Assembly (NCBI RefSeq): GCF_004916975.1
Contig: NZ_STGQ01000001.1
Span: 332,983-396,982 of the forward strand
Direction: 5' to 3'
Origin: Paenibacillus dokdonensis
GTDB taxonomy: Bacteria; Bacillota; Bacilli; Paenibacillales; Paenibacillaceae
DNA length: 64,000 bases
Part shown: one piece after another, positions 1 through 6,558 of the stretch
Position numbering within the stretch: position 1 is the first letter of the stretch
How the letters are laid out: each line of letters begins with the position of its first letter
The notes under the pieces: model-generated
Databases searched by the model: none
Told to the model about the DNA's origin: nothing
Seen by the model: only the letters and a program-made list of their open reading frames with translations
Translations under genes and position numbers: made by a program

Positions 1-1
1 C

Positions 2-481
2 AAAGGAATCTGGGATGTGAATCCGATTGAAGCAACACCAGGCGAGGTACTGCGTCATCTGGACCGTCAGTCCGACCTGTATCTTTTGCTGAAGGATGAT
101 ATGAATATTACCCGCAAATCCTTCACGATGTATACGGACGAAGATCCTAGCGTACTGTATGACGCCGGATATGAGCCGGTAATTGTGAACAATATCATGA
201 TGGTACCGGTGAAATATGTAGCCGATGAGCTCGACGCCCAGCTGCTGTGGGATCAGGCAACGAAGCAAATGACGCTGACCGATGACCTGACGGGCTCCAA
301 AATCGTCCTGAAAATAGGCTCGAAGCAGGCGTCCATCGACGGAGTAAGCGAAACACTGACCCAGCCGGTGCAAAATATTGACGGCTACGCCTACGTACCT
401 ATGCGTTTCATTACCAAAGCGCTTGGTGCGCAAGGATATTGGGATGCCAAAGAGCAAATCGTAACGATTGAAAGAAACTAA
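2..481 (+). CDS. Stalk-domain protein, copper amine oxidase N-terminal-like (5' partial)
   Basis: The reading frame is open to the left edge of the window, so this is the C-terminal part of a longer protein; the GTG at 17 is internal rather than a convincing start. The last ~100 residues show the pattern of the copper amine oxidase N-terminal-like stalk domain: an opening segment with MVPVKYVADEL, a second repeat with VNIDGY-like spacing (QNIDGYAYVPMRFITKALGA) and a closing VTIERN strand. In Paenibacillus such domains are usually at the end of secreted or surface proteins and are thought to be structural. No export signal can be seen because the N-terminus is missing. A clear terminator follows 30 bases after the stop, so this gene ends its transcription unit. 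Confidence 0.8.
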   Translation, partial: KGIWDVNPIEATPGEVLRHLDRQSDLYLLLKDDMNITRKSFTMYTDEDPSVLYDAGYEPVIVNNIMMVPVKYVADELDAQLLWDQATKQMTLTDDLTGSKIVLKIGSKQASIDGVSETLTQPVQNIDGYAYVPMRFITKALGAQGYWDAKEQIVTIERN

Positions 482-511
482 ATAGGAAGCGCGATGTTTC
501 CGCAAGAATGG

Positions 512-540
512 GAGACGGTCGAGAGACCGTCTCTTTTTTA
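512..540 (+). terminator. Rho-independent terminator
   Basis: A perfect 9-bp stem (GAGACGGTC / GACCGTCTC) with a four-base loop is followed directly by a run of seven T. It closes the stalk-domain gene. Confidence 0.9.
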
Positions 541-580
541 TTTGGTAGAATGGGGTGAAGAGTTATGGAGGAACGATCGA

Positions 581-618
581 CTTCTTAGGATCCTAGCACG
601 GAAACGTTAGATGAAATA
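581..618 (+). repeat. Cassette-type intergenic repeat, copy A (3' end only)
   Basis: This holds the 3' half of the repeat family seen seven times between here and 5755: a CTTCTTAGG-like segment, then CACGGAAACGTTAGATGAAATA. The end box (603-618) matches copies D and F closely. It lies 126 bases upstream of the P-loop kinase gene. GTTAGAT also fits the GTTRRRY core-site consensus of integron attC sites, but that is only a resemblance. Confidence 0.5.
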
Positions 619-682
619 CACTTTAGAGTGATTTAAATCGAGGGACTTGAAATATGAGAATTCCATGGTATTATGAATGCAA

Positions 683-723
683 ATGAGTCAGGACTCTTCA
701 ATGGAGTCCTGACTCATATTTTT
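683..723 (+). terminator. Strong hairpin with T-rich tail ahead of kinase gene
   Basis: A perfect 14-bp stem (683-696 with 704-717) around a seven-base loop is followed by ATATTTTTATTT. It has the form of a rho-independent terminator but lies only ~20 bases ahead of the next start codon and has no recognisable gene immediately before it. It could therefore be an insulating terminator carried with the array, or an attenuator. Confidence 0.7.
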
Positions 724-743
724 ATTTAGGAGATGATTATTAA

Positions 744-1391
744 ATGAAAACCATGGTTATTGCAATAAGCGGCTACTCCGGGGCAGGTAAAAGTACGGTA
801 GTGTCACGTTTATCAAGGACATTTAATTGCGCAGCCCTTTTTTTTGATGACTATGCATCACGAAAGGATTTTCCAAATGATTTAGCCTCGTGGTTAAGAG
901 ACGGAGGAGATCCCAATGATATTACGACTCCATTATTCTACAACCACCTAATAAAATTAATAAGTGGTCAACCAATTGAATTAGTTAAAAGAAATGGTTG
1001 GGCGGAAGAATACGGAATAATTCATACGGAAGGAGAAATACAGATCATAATGCCTAGCCCGTTGATAATCGTTGAAGAACCATTTGGAAGAGAACGACAG
1101 GAATTGAAGCATCTAATTGATTTTGTAATTTACCTAGATATTGAGCCTGAAATAGCTCTTGGTAGAAGGATACATGATTTAATTCAATATTTAAGAAATG
1201 ATTCAGAAGTTTTAGTAAACTTGCTGGATCATTTTTTATTTGATTACCTATATCAGGGAGTCAAGGACATGTACAGTGAAATCGGAAAGAGAGTAAAAGC
1301 TAACTCAAATTTAATCATAAATGCAAATAGAAATATTGATGATATCGTCTTAGAGATATCTGAATTGATTAGAAGAAAGAAAGGACTTTAA
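744..1391 (+). CDS. P-loop kinase, uridine kinase-like
   Basis: The N-terminus has a clean Walker A motif, GYSGAGKS (residues 9-16), followed by a typical nucleoside/uridine-kinase-like layout with FFDDY around residue 37 and an IVEEPFG strand near residue 109 that could act as Walker B. At 215 residues it fits small-metabolite or nucleoside kinases; the phosphate acceptor cannot be told from sequence. The start is well supported by TTAGGAG ahead of the ATG. It is the first gene of the cassette-like run, preceded by repeat copy A and a strong hairpin. The DUF2199 gene follows 50 bases later, behind its own extended -10 box. Confidence 0.75.
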   Translation: MKTMVIAISGYSGAGKSTVVSRLSRTFNCAALFFDDYASRKDFPNDLASWLRDGGDPNDITTPLFYNHLIKLISGQPIELVKRNGWAEEYGIIHTEGEIQIIMPSPLIIVEEPFGRERQELKHLIDFVIYLDIEPEIALGRRIHDLIQYLRNDSEVLVNLLDHFLFDYLYQGVKDMYSEIGKRVKANSNLIINANRNIDDIVLEISELIRRKKGL

Positions 1392-1400
1392 TGGTATAAT
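1392..1400 (+). promoter_or_regulatory. Extended -10 promoter element
   Basis: TGGTATAAT is a perfect extended -10 box (TGnTATAAT), 41 bases before the DUF2199 start codon. No good -35 is visible at the usual distance, as is common for extended -10 promoters. Confidence 0.45.
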
Positions 1401-1441
1401 CAGGAAAGAGAAATCGGCGAAAATGATAAGGAGCAGAAAAC

Positions 1442-1934
1442 ATGAAATGCCCTCACTGTAACAACGAATTAAATGAACTTCCTTTATGTTACGGAATTGA
1501 AGCACCCTATTATTTTTACACTGTACCAGAGGAGAAAAGAACAGAATTAATTAGAGATTTTTGTGTAATTGATGAACAACATTTTTTTATTAGAGGACAT
1601 ATTGAAATACCAATAATTGATAATAAAGAGAAGTTTATATGGAGTGTTTGGGTTACACTTAGCGAAGAAAACTTTTTGAAATCTAATGAATTATTGCATG
1701 TTGAAGGAAGGGAGCATGAAAAACCTTATTTTGGATGGCTATCGACTGAACTTTCTTTCAATATATCCATTAACTACATTATCGCTAAAGACAATGGTAC
1801 ATACGCAAGAAGTTGGTGCTGTTCCGTTAATAGAATTAGAACAAACGAATCATCCACTTGCGGTTGAACAAAGAGAAGGAATTACAATGGAGAGAGTTAA
1901 AGAAATTGCTCATTTAATAAATCATAGTCAGTAA
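1442..1934 (+). pseudogene. DUF2199 family protein, frameshifted by a 4-base tandem duplication
   Basis: The first frame (to 1867) begins with a zinc-ribbon-like CPHC motif and carries the family signatures IPEE-like VPEEKR, HFFIRG and GREHEKPYFGWLSTEL. It then loses the family pattern. The +1 frame (to 1934) resumes exactly where it was lost, with SIYPLTTLSLKTMVHTQ, IELEQTNHPLAVEQREGI and a C-terminal helix. At the switch (1752-1759) the sequence reads TTTCTTTC. Removing one TTTC restores a single open frame reading ELSIYPL. So the gene is probably intact except for one recent 4-base duplication; a sequencing error is the alternative. Members of this family are cytoplasmic and of unknown function. 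Confidence 0.8.
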
Positions 1935-1978
1935 TAAGAAGGATTTGAAAGTATAGTCGAAGAAGCCAGCAACATCTT

Positions 1979-2154
1979 ATAACGAAATATTCACGCTGTG
2001 GTCAAGCATCTCAAGAAGACAGTAACTACGCATAACTCCATATTTACATCAGAGTTCGCCCTCGGTCCGGCCGGATTCGGAGTGGCAGCTCAGTAGCGAG
2101 GAAGTGGTTTCAGTCGGTAGGACGTCGAAAAATACAATAACGTTATCCGAAATA
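1979..2154 (+). repeat. Cassette-type intergenic repeat, copy B
   Basis: It begins with ATAACGAAATATTCACG soon after the DUF2199 gene and ends with AACGTTATCCGAAATA (2139-2154). The ends ATAACG and CGTTAT are inverted repeats of each other. The middle shares GAGGAAGTGG-TTCA with copies F and G. The DinB gene starts 33 bases later. No coding sequence is visible in it. Confidence 0.55.
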
Positions 2155-2187
2155 ACCGAAAGATTAATCGAAAAGTGAGGTACAAGG

Positions 2188-2670
2188 ATGAGTTATAGAT
2201 CTATTCTCATAGACCAATTAAACGCTTGTTATAACGATAAGAGTTGGTTCATTCCGCTCCATGAAATTTTGAAAGATTTAAATGCTACACAAGCTGCATG
2301 GGAGAATGATAGTGAACAATCAATTTGGTCGATCGTGAATCATCTCATATTTTGGAATGAGAAGTGGCTTGAGAGATATAACGTCGAACAATTTGAATTA
2401 GAAAGTTCAATAAACAATGATGATACTTTTTACGTGAATCCACATACAATAAATGATTTTGAGTGGAAGAAGACCTTACAGAGACTTGAAACAATCTTTA
2501 AAAATTGGAATAAGGCACTTGAGGAAAGCGAAGATCTCAAACTTATAAAAGAAATTCCCTCGTATTTCAATGCTCCTTGGTGGGGAGTCGTATCAAATTT
2601 ATGTATTCATAATGCATATCATATTGGTCAGATAATGCTGCTCAAAAAACGATTGTTAAGTATAGGTTAA
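2188..2670 (+). CDS. DinB family protein
   Basis: A 160-residue protein with the four-helix DinB/YfiT layout: an early helix (SILIDQLNACYND), a first metal-ligand-type region with IWSIVNHLIFWNEKW (residues ~46-60), a central acidic helix, and the typical closing segment SNLCIHNAYHIGQIMLLKKRL. The histidines at the H-x(n)-HNAYH positions match the metal-binding triad of this superfamily. Members are metal-dependent enzymes, often thiol-S-transferases or detoxification proteins; substrate unknown. GTGAGG precedes the ATG. It lies directly after repeat copy B and before copy C, like one cassette. Confidence 0.85.
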   Translation: MSYRSILIDQLNACYNDKSWFIPLHEILKDLNATQAAWENDSEQSIWSIVNHLIFWNEKWLERYNVEQFELESSINNDDTFYVNPHTINDFEWKKTLQRLETIFKNWNKALEESEDLKLIKEIPSYFNAPWWGVVSNLCIHNAYHIGQIMLLKKRLLSIG

Positions 2671-2710
2671 AAAATGATTGTAGGTATTTCAGAGGAGTCA
2701 GTTACTTCGG

Positions 2711-2789
2711 ATAACACAGCATTCCTACTTCGGGTATTCGCCATTGATCACGAGGAAGAACGTGTAATACGGCAGAAGTTCGGATGACT
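2711..2789 (+). repeat. Cassette-type intergenic repeat, copy C (short form)
   Basis: Starts with ATAACACAGCATTCC, almost the same as the start of copy F (TTAACACAGTATTCC), and ends with TACGGCAGAAGTTCGGATGAC, a decayed version of the CACGGAAACGTTATATGAC end of copy F. The middle found in B, F and G is missing. The rest of the gap to the VOC gene shows nothing recognisable. Confidence 0.45.
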
Positions 2790-2933
2790 ATCAAAGTTCA
2801 CAATTATCAACAAATGAAGAGCTGAGATCAAGAAAATGTCGGCAATTCATGAAGACAGGTACGTCATGTAACATATTTGCGCATAATGAATGAAGATGAT
2901 CAATAGCAAATTTGTACACGAGGAGATAAATCC

Positions 2934-3386
2934 ATGATAAAAAACCAATTACTAAGAATGGACAATGTCGGTATCGTTGTAGAATCCCTTGATAACGCAA
3001 TCTCTTTCTTCGAGGAGATTGGCTTGAACCTCGAAGGGCGAGCCAATGTTGAAGGTGAATGGGCTGGTCGCGTAACCGGACTAGGTTCTCAGTGCGTAGA
3101 GATTGCTGTAATGGTTACCCCAGATGGACACAGCCGGCTTGAACTTTCGAGATTTCTCACCCCACCTACTATATCAGATCACCGGACTGCTCCTGTAAAC
3201 TCCCTCGGTTATCTACGCGTCATGTTTACAGTTCAAGACATTGACGAAATGGTATCCAGACTCACTAAGTATGGTGCGCAGCTCGTTGGCGAAGTGGTTC
3301 AGTACGAGGACTCGTATCGGCTCTGCTACATTCGAGGAATCGAAGGACTTCTAATCGGTTTGGCGGAACAACTCGGTAACAAATAA
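2934..3386 (+). CDS. VOC/glyoxalase family protein
   Basis: At 150 residues it has the two beta-alpha-beta-beta-beta modules of the vicinal-oxygen-chelate fold. The first runs MDNVGIVVESLDNAISFFEEIGL through RLELSRFLTP, and the second starts at LGYLRVMFTVQDIDEMVSRL and ends YIRGIEGLLIGLAEQLG. Members include glyoxalases, dioxygenases and antibiotic-binding resistance proteins, and this sequence alone does not separate them. GAGGAG lies 8 bases before the ATG. Repeat copies C and D flank it, so it occupies one unit of the array. Confidence 0.8.
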   Translation: MIKNQLLRMDNVGIVVESLDNAISFFEEIGLNLEGRANVEGEWAGRVTGLGSQCVEIAVMVTPDGHSRLELSRFLTPPTISDHRTAPVNSLGYLRVMFTVQDIDEMVSRLTKYGAQLVGEVVQYEDSYRLCYIRGIEGLLIGLAEQLGNK

Positions 3387-3460
3387 GTAGGTGACGGTTT
3401 ATAAAAAGCATTTACTGAAATATAAATTAATAGAGTGAAAATAGAAACAGAAGGTTAGGA

Positions 3461-3511
3461 GCTATTTAAGGTGTCGGCTCGCGTAGTGGTTATGGGACGT
3501 TATATGAAATA
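3461..3511 (+). repeat. Cassette-type intergenic repeat, copy D (3' half)
   Basis: GCTATTTAAGG, a TGTCGGCTCGCGT segment and the closing GGGACGTTATATGAAATA align with the 3' half of copies E, F and G. No 5' half was found after the VOC stop codon. The next gene is the small toxin, whose promoter starts at 3550. Confidence 0.5.
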
Positions 3512-3549
3512 GATGCAAGATATATACTACAAAAACAAATTGAGAACGC

Positions 3550-3578
3550 TTGTACGCAGATGTAAATAAAGGTAAAAT
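3550..3578 (+). promoter_or_regulatory. Promoter of the holin-like toxin mRNA
   Basis: TTGTAC (3550-3555) and TAAAAT (3573-3578) are separated by 17 bases, a good sigma-A promoter. Transcription would start near 3585, giving a leader of about 50 bases ahead of the toxin ATG. Confidence 0.6.
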
Positions 3579-3634
3579 ATAACTACAATTGAATCTTGGG
3601 TGGGCGTGGTTTCCCTTCGAAAGGAGGTGAAGCC

Positions 3635-3730
3635 ATGGAGGTGAAAGATGCATTAACGATCATGTTCCTCTTTGGAACGTTCATTCTTGCTCTTTTAACA
3701 TACATGAATAATAACAACAAGAAAAAGTAA
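3635..3730 (+). CDS. Putative holin-like type I toxin peptide
   Basis: A 31-residue peptide: a short acidic start (MEVKDAL), one membrane helix (roughly residues 7-24, with FLFGTFILALLTY) and a polar Asn/Lys tail. This matches the small holin-like toxin family of type I toxin-antitoxin systems in Bacillales, whose members share the FGTFIL-ALLTY core. The Shine-Dalgarno AAAGGAGGTG is very strong and lies in a short potential hairpin (CCTTCGAAAGG region, 3613-3623). The leader base-pairs with the 3' end: TTGGGTGGG (3596-3604) is the exact complement of CCCACCCAA (3733-3741). Such end-to-end pairing is a known control in type I toxin mRNAs. A candidate antisense RNA overlaps the 3' end. Confidence 0.8.
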   Translation: MEVKDALTIMFLFGTFILALLTYMNNNNKKK

Positions 3731-3766
3731 AACCCACCCAAAGGTTAAGGCCAGAGGTGGGTTTTG
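3731..3766 (+). terminator. Bidirectional terminator of toxin and antisense RNA
   Basis: AACCCACC (3731-3738) pairs with GGTGGGTT (3757-3764) and is followed by TTG-rich sequence on + and TTTT on the minus strand. The left arm is also the partner for the toxin leader, so the two structures exclude each other. Confidence 0.65.
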
Positions 3767-3813
3767 TTCCTATTCGACTTAGAAGGGAATAAACCATCCA
3801 AGCCAATTGTACT

Positions 3814-3842
3814 GACCAAGTGTTCACAGCACTTGGTCTTTA
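3814..3842 (+). terminator. Hairpin downstream of toxin (second terminator or antitoxin 5' stem)
   Basis: GACCAAGTG and CACTTGGTC (3814-3822 / 3830-3838) form a perfect 9-bp stem followed by TTTATTA on the + strand. It could end long toxin transcripts, or be the 5' stem of the antisense RNA. Confidence 0.5.
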
Positions 3843-3992
3843 TTACGTATATAATAACACAAAGAAAAAAATGTATCAAAACGTGAAATAAAATGAAAAG
3901 TGACAATATAAAAAAATATGTTGAATGGTTAAACGAAGTGGCATCCCCATCATATAACAGTCGGACAATCACTGCGAGTAAATCTGGCGCCC

Positions 3993-4043
3993 CGTTATTT
4001 AAGGCTCTCGGTTTTCGTGAACACAAGAATGTTAACTGAAATC
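3993..4043 (+). repeat. Cassette-type intergenic repeat, copy E (3' half)
   Basis: GTTATTTAAGGCTCTCGG, TTCGTGAACACAAG and AATGTTAACTGAAATCA align base for base with the 3' halves of copies D and F. The copy sits 51 bases ahead of the membrane-protein start codon. One frame through it resembles a GNAT C-terminus, but the DNA match to the other copies is the simpler reading. Confidence 0.45.
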
Positions 4044-4094
4044 AATGGAAAAAGACAGATATAATAAATGAGTAATATATTGAGGAGAAATTAT

Positions 4095-4568
4095 ATGTTA
4101 GGACATTTAGGCTTCTCATATGTAGGTCTGATTTATTTATTAATGTTATTTATTCCAAATATCATTTGGAGTAAGAGCCAACCAATTGATAGTGAAAAAA
4201 CTCATGAAAACAAAGTATTAATATTGTTTGAACGAGTTGGACAAGTAGGCTGTACGGGCAGTGTGCTAATTTTTAGTGATTTTAACATTGCAGCGTTTTC
4301 GGCTTGGAGTTGGTGGCTAATATCATCTTTTTTACTAATGGTTTTTTATGAAACTTGTTGGATTAGATATTTTACTAATGAGCATACAAAGAGAGATTTT
4401 TATCGTAGTTTTTATGGGATTCCCGTACCTCTTGCGAGTCTGCCTGTTATGGCTTTTTTGTTATTGGGCATTTATGGGGAAGTTATTTGGTTGATTGCAT
4501 TTGATATCATACTTGGTATAGGACATATCGGAGTACATATTCAACATTTAAAAGCGATAAAAAAGTGA
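4095..4568 (+). CDS. Four-helix membrane protein of unknown function
   Basis: 157 residues from the ATG at 4095, chosen over 4068 because TGAGGAG lies 7 bases before it. Four hydrophobic segments are visible: GFSYVGLIYLLMLFIPNIIW near the start, a weaker VLIFSDFNIAAFSAWSWWLI-SSFLLMVFY region in the middle, PLASLPVMAFLLLGIYG and VIWLIAFDIILGIGHIGVHI. A charged cytoplasmic-type loop (SKSQPIDSEKTHENK) follows the first helix and a Lys-rich tail ends the protein. I do not recognise the family with certainty. It forms one unit of the cassette-like array, between repeat copies E and F. Confidence 0.7.
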   Translation: MLGHLGFSYVGLIYLLMLFIPNIIWSKSQPIDSEKTHENKVLILFERVGQVGCTGSVLIFSDFNIAAFSAWSWWLISSFLLMVFYETCWIRYFTNEHTKRDFYRSFYGIPVPLASLPVMAFLLLGIYGEVIWLIAFDIILGIGHIGVHIQHLKAIKK

Positions 4569-4675
4569 GTGAATTTTGGAGGATACAGATTGAAGAAGAA
4601 TGTTTTGAAGGCAATTCAGAGAATTAAGTTGAAAGACGACGTTCTGGGGTACTTCGAAGAGGTCGTTGATTTCAG

Positions 4676-4842
4676 TTAACACAGTATTCCAGCTGCATTG
4701 CTGACACTCCTTGGTCTACCCGAGGGTTTTCGATGAAGTGGATTCATGCAGACAACTCTGTGAGGCTAAGTCCGTTGGACCCAATCGCATACGCTTCTTT
4801 AAGTCTCACGGGTTCAGGAACACGGAAACGTTATATGACATA
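4676..4842 (+). repeat. Cassette-type intergenic repeat, copy F (full length)
   Basis: One of the best preserved copies, 167 bases: it begins GTTAACACAGTATTCCAGC, has a middle (CTACCCGAGGGTTTTCGATG, GATTCATGCAG, AACTCTGTGAGGC) matched closely by copy G, and ends TTTAAGTCTCACGGGTTCAGG and CACGGAAACGTTATATGAC. The outer ends GTTAAC and GTTAT-type box are roughly inverted. With the remaining bases from 4569 this fills the 300-base gap; the only other item there is a doubtful 29-codon ORF from a TTG at 4590. Confidence 0.6.
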
Positions 4843-4868
4843 AACCTAATACATTATAGGAGAAAACA

Positions 4869-5582
4869 ATGAAAATCACTTCGAGATGGGTACAATACTT
4901 TGAAAGTAATAACCAAAACCTCAAATATATTCATTGGGATGACAACTATAAATTAACAACAAAAGAAAGAGAAACAATAATAAAATCGATTCAACAGTTT
5001 CAATTAGGAGAGAATTCTGAAGGCAAACATCTAATTAAACGCGCACAAGAATATGTACAAAAGACACAAGATGAGGATTACTATGAAGCACTTATAGAAT
5101 TTATTAAAGAAGAACAGAGGCATGCTAGAGATCTTGGTAGATTTATGAAGGCGCAAGGGATTCCTCACATTCGTAAACATTGGGTAGATAATATATTTAG
5201 AAGATTTCGTCGAAATGCGAGTTTAGAACAATCGATTATAGTTCTAGTAACCGCTGAAATCATCGCGAAGATATACTATAAAGCCTTGCAAAAATCTACA
5301 AATTCAAAAGTGTTAATAGATTTATGTGATCAGATTTTATGTGACGAGGGGAAACATGTTCAGTTTCAATCTGAAACACTTCATAAACTTTCTAAAAATA
5401 GAAGTGCTTTCTTTAACAGAATAGTATATATCCTTCGTAGATGCCTATTTGAAGGAACGTTAATCATAGTGTGGTATCAAAATAAGCCTGTATTTAAAGC
5501 AGGGGGCTATAAACTCAAAAGTTATTATTATGAATGCCGTCATGAGTTTAACTTAACGAAGGAGCTTATAGCTAATTCATAG
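4869..5582 (+). CDS. Ferritin-like domain protein (di-iron)
   Basis: 237 residues, almost entirely helical. Two typical carboxylate-bridged di-iron motifs are visible: EEQRHARDLGRFM (EExxH, about residues 81-93) and CDEGKHVQFQSETLHKL (DExxH, about residues 157-173). An additional acidic helix (EDYYEALIEFIKE) lies just before the first. The C-terminal third is basic and aromatic (KSYYYECRHEF). The family is soluble and could be an oxygenase, an oxidative stress protein or a membrane-lipid-type desaturase relative; the substrate is unknown. AGGAG lies 6 bases before the ATG. Flanked by repeat copies F and G. Confidence 0.75.
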   Translation: MKITSRWVQYFESNNQNLKYIHWDDNYKLTTKERETIIKSIQQFQLGENSEGKHLIKRAQEYVQKTQDEDYYEALIEFIKEEQRHARDLGRFMKAQGIPHIRKHWVDNIFRRFRRNASLEQSIIVLVTAEIIAKIYYKALQKSTNSKVLIDLCDQILCDEGKHVQFQSETLHKLSKNRSAFFNRIVYILRRCLFEGTLIIVWYQNKPVFKAGGYKLKSYYYECRHEFNLTKELIANS

Positions 5583-5598
5583 TATAGATTTACGTCAA

Positions 5599-5755
5599 AT
5601 AAAACACCATATCCAGGTGTCTGGGCAGTTAGCCCTCATGTCTGCCCGAGCATTTTCGAGGAAGCTGATAATCCAGGCGGATAACTCTGCGCGTCGAGCC
5701 GGCTCCTGACAGCCTTAAGTAGGTGAGACATCGTGAATGCAATAACGATATAAAA
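5599..5755 (+). repeat. Cassette-type intergenic repeat, copy G (full length)
   Basis: Begins ATAAAACACCATATCCAG shortly after the ferritin-like gene. The middle (CTGCCCGAGCATTTTCGAGG, GATAATCCAGG, AACTCTGCG) aligns with copy F, and the end reads CCTTAAGTAGGTGAG, CGTGAATGCAATAACGATAT. Bases 5756-5901, between the repeat and the DinB remnant, hold only a five-codon ORF (ATG at 5799) and a frame open into the next gene. Confidence 0.6.
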
Positions 5756-5901
5756 CGGGTGCAATTTATTAAAATAATAAGGGGGGAGTAGTACATAATG
5801 AGTTTGCTTCAATAGAAATTGAAGAAGCGCAACACATCTTTTCACATCTAACAGCAGCTAAACCTTATCGGATAATTCTAATTTACATGGAGGGTTCCAA
5901 T

Positions 5902-6151
5902 ATGCTTTACGATTTAAAAGGTGAGGATAAAATGTCGCCCATTGTAGGTATGTTATTTTCAGCTGTCAAAGAAAACTACCAACGATTAAAAAGTATAACC
6001 GAGGGGATGTCGCAAAAAGAAGTAGATTATAAGGGGCCAAAAAGCAACTATAATAGTACCGCTCAGTTAATCAAACACCTCACATATGTTGACCTGAACT
6101 GGGTTTACAGGCTTAAGGGACAACCACTTTCCAATGCTTTAATCGAGCAAT
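5902..6151 (+). pseudogene. DinB family protein, 3' end removed at an IS element
   Basis: From the ATG at 5902 (GGAGGG 5 bases before it) the protein shows the DinB N-terminal half: a helix SPIVGMLFSAVKENYQRLKSI, then the conserved STAQLIKHLTYVDLNWVYRLKGQPL with the first metal-ligand histidine. The family sequence stops at SNALIEQ, exactly where the IS begins at 6152. The frame runs on to 6186 with residues encoded by the IS terminal repeat. About half of the usual ~160-residue protein is missing, and the remainder is not found on the other side of the IS. It is the last unit of the cassette-like array. Confidence 0.8.
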
Positions 6152-6232
6152 TGGATCGTCTACACTTAGTTGGACAGAAAAAATAAGGGCTTGTAGAATA
6201 AACCTATCATCATTAAGGAGCGGAACTCTACA

Positions 6233-6517
6233 ATGCCAAAACAAGAACGACGTACCTTTACCTCAGCATTCAAAAAGCAACTGGTGGAACTCTATGAAAA
6301 TGGGAAATCCAGAGCAGCCATTGTGGAGGAATATGATCTCACAGCCTCTGCTTTAGACCGCTGGATCAAACAAGCTCAGACAACGGGCTCCTTCAAGGAG
6401 AAGGACAATCGCTCGTCAGAAGAAAACGAGTTAATTGCATTACGAAAAGAGAACCAACGTCTGAAAATGGAGGTGGATATTTTAAAGCAAGCCGCGCTGA
6501 TCATGGGACGAAAGTAG
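6233..6517 (+). CDS. IS3-family transposase OrfA
   Basis: 94 residues with an N-terminal helix-turn-helix (FTSAFKKQLVELYENGKSRAAIVEEYDLTASALDRWIKQ, about residues 8-45) for binding the IS ends, and a C-terminal leucine-zipper-like segment (ENELIALRKENQRLKMEVDILKQAALIMGRK) used for multimerisation. AAGGAG precedes the ATG at good spacing. The reading frame ends at 6517 within CGAAAGTAG; the OrfB frame is open there in the -1 phase, so the A-AAG at 6511-6514 is a candidate site for programmed -1 frameshifting to make the OrfAB transposase. Confidence 0.9.
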   Translation: MPKQERRTFTSAFKKQLVELYENGKSRAAIVEEYDLTASALDRWIKQAQTTGSFKEKDNRSSEENELIALRKENQRLKMEVDILKQAALIMGRK

Positions 6518-6558
6518 CTATCATCCAGAACAACCTCGATAAATACTCGGTATCAGCA

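Larger units (their letters stand above)
3725..3844 (-). ncRNA. Candidate antisense antitoxin RNA
   Basis: On the minus strand, TTGATA (3874-3879) and TATTAT (3851-3856) are spaced by exactly 17 bases, so transcription would begin near 3844 and run towards the toxin gene. The RNA would start with the 9-bp hairpin at 3814-3838, then enter the inverted repeat at 3731-3764, which on this strand ends in GGTGGGTTTTAC. It would overlap the 3' end of the toxin mRNA by roughly 40-120 bases. This arrangement, convergent with 3' overlap, is that of the known type I systems of Bacillus. No experiment supports it here; the ends are approximate. Confidence 0.55.

Noticed and set aside
3893..4039. A 48-codon ORF whose last 30 residues look like a GNAT C-terminus (GAPLFKALGFREHKN)
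   Set aside because: The same bases align with the 3' half of repeat copies D and F, and no other GNAT sequence precedes it. The likeness is more likely chance than a gene remnant; no ribosome site lies before the ATG.
4590..4679. 29-codon ORF from a TTG with GGAGG before it
   Set aside because: No recognisable product, stop lies at the start of repeat copy F. It could be a remnant of a cassette gene, but nothing supports it beyond the ribosome site.
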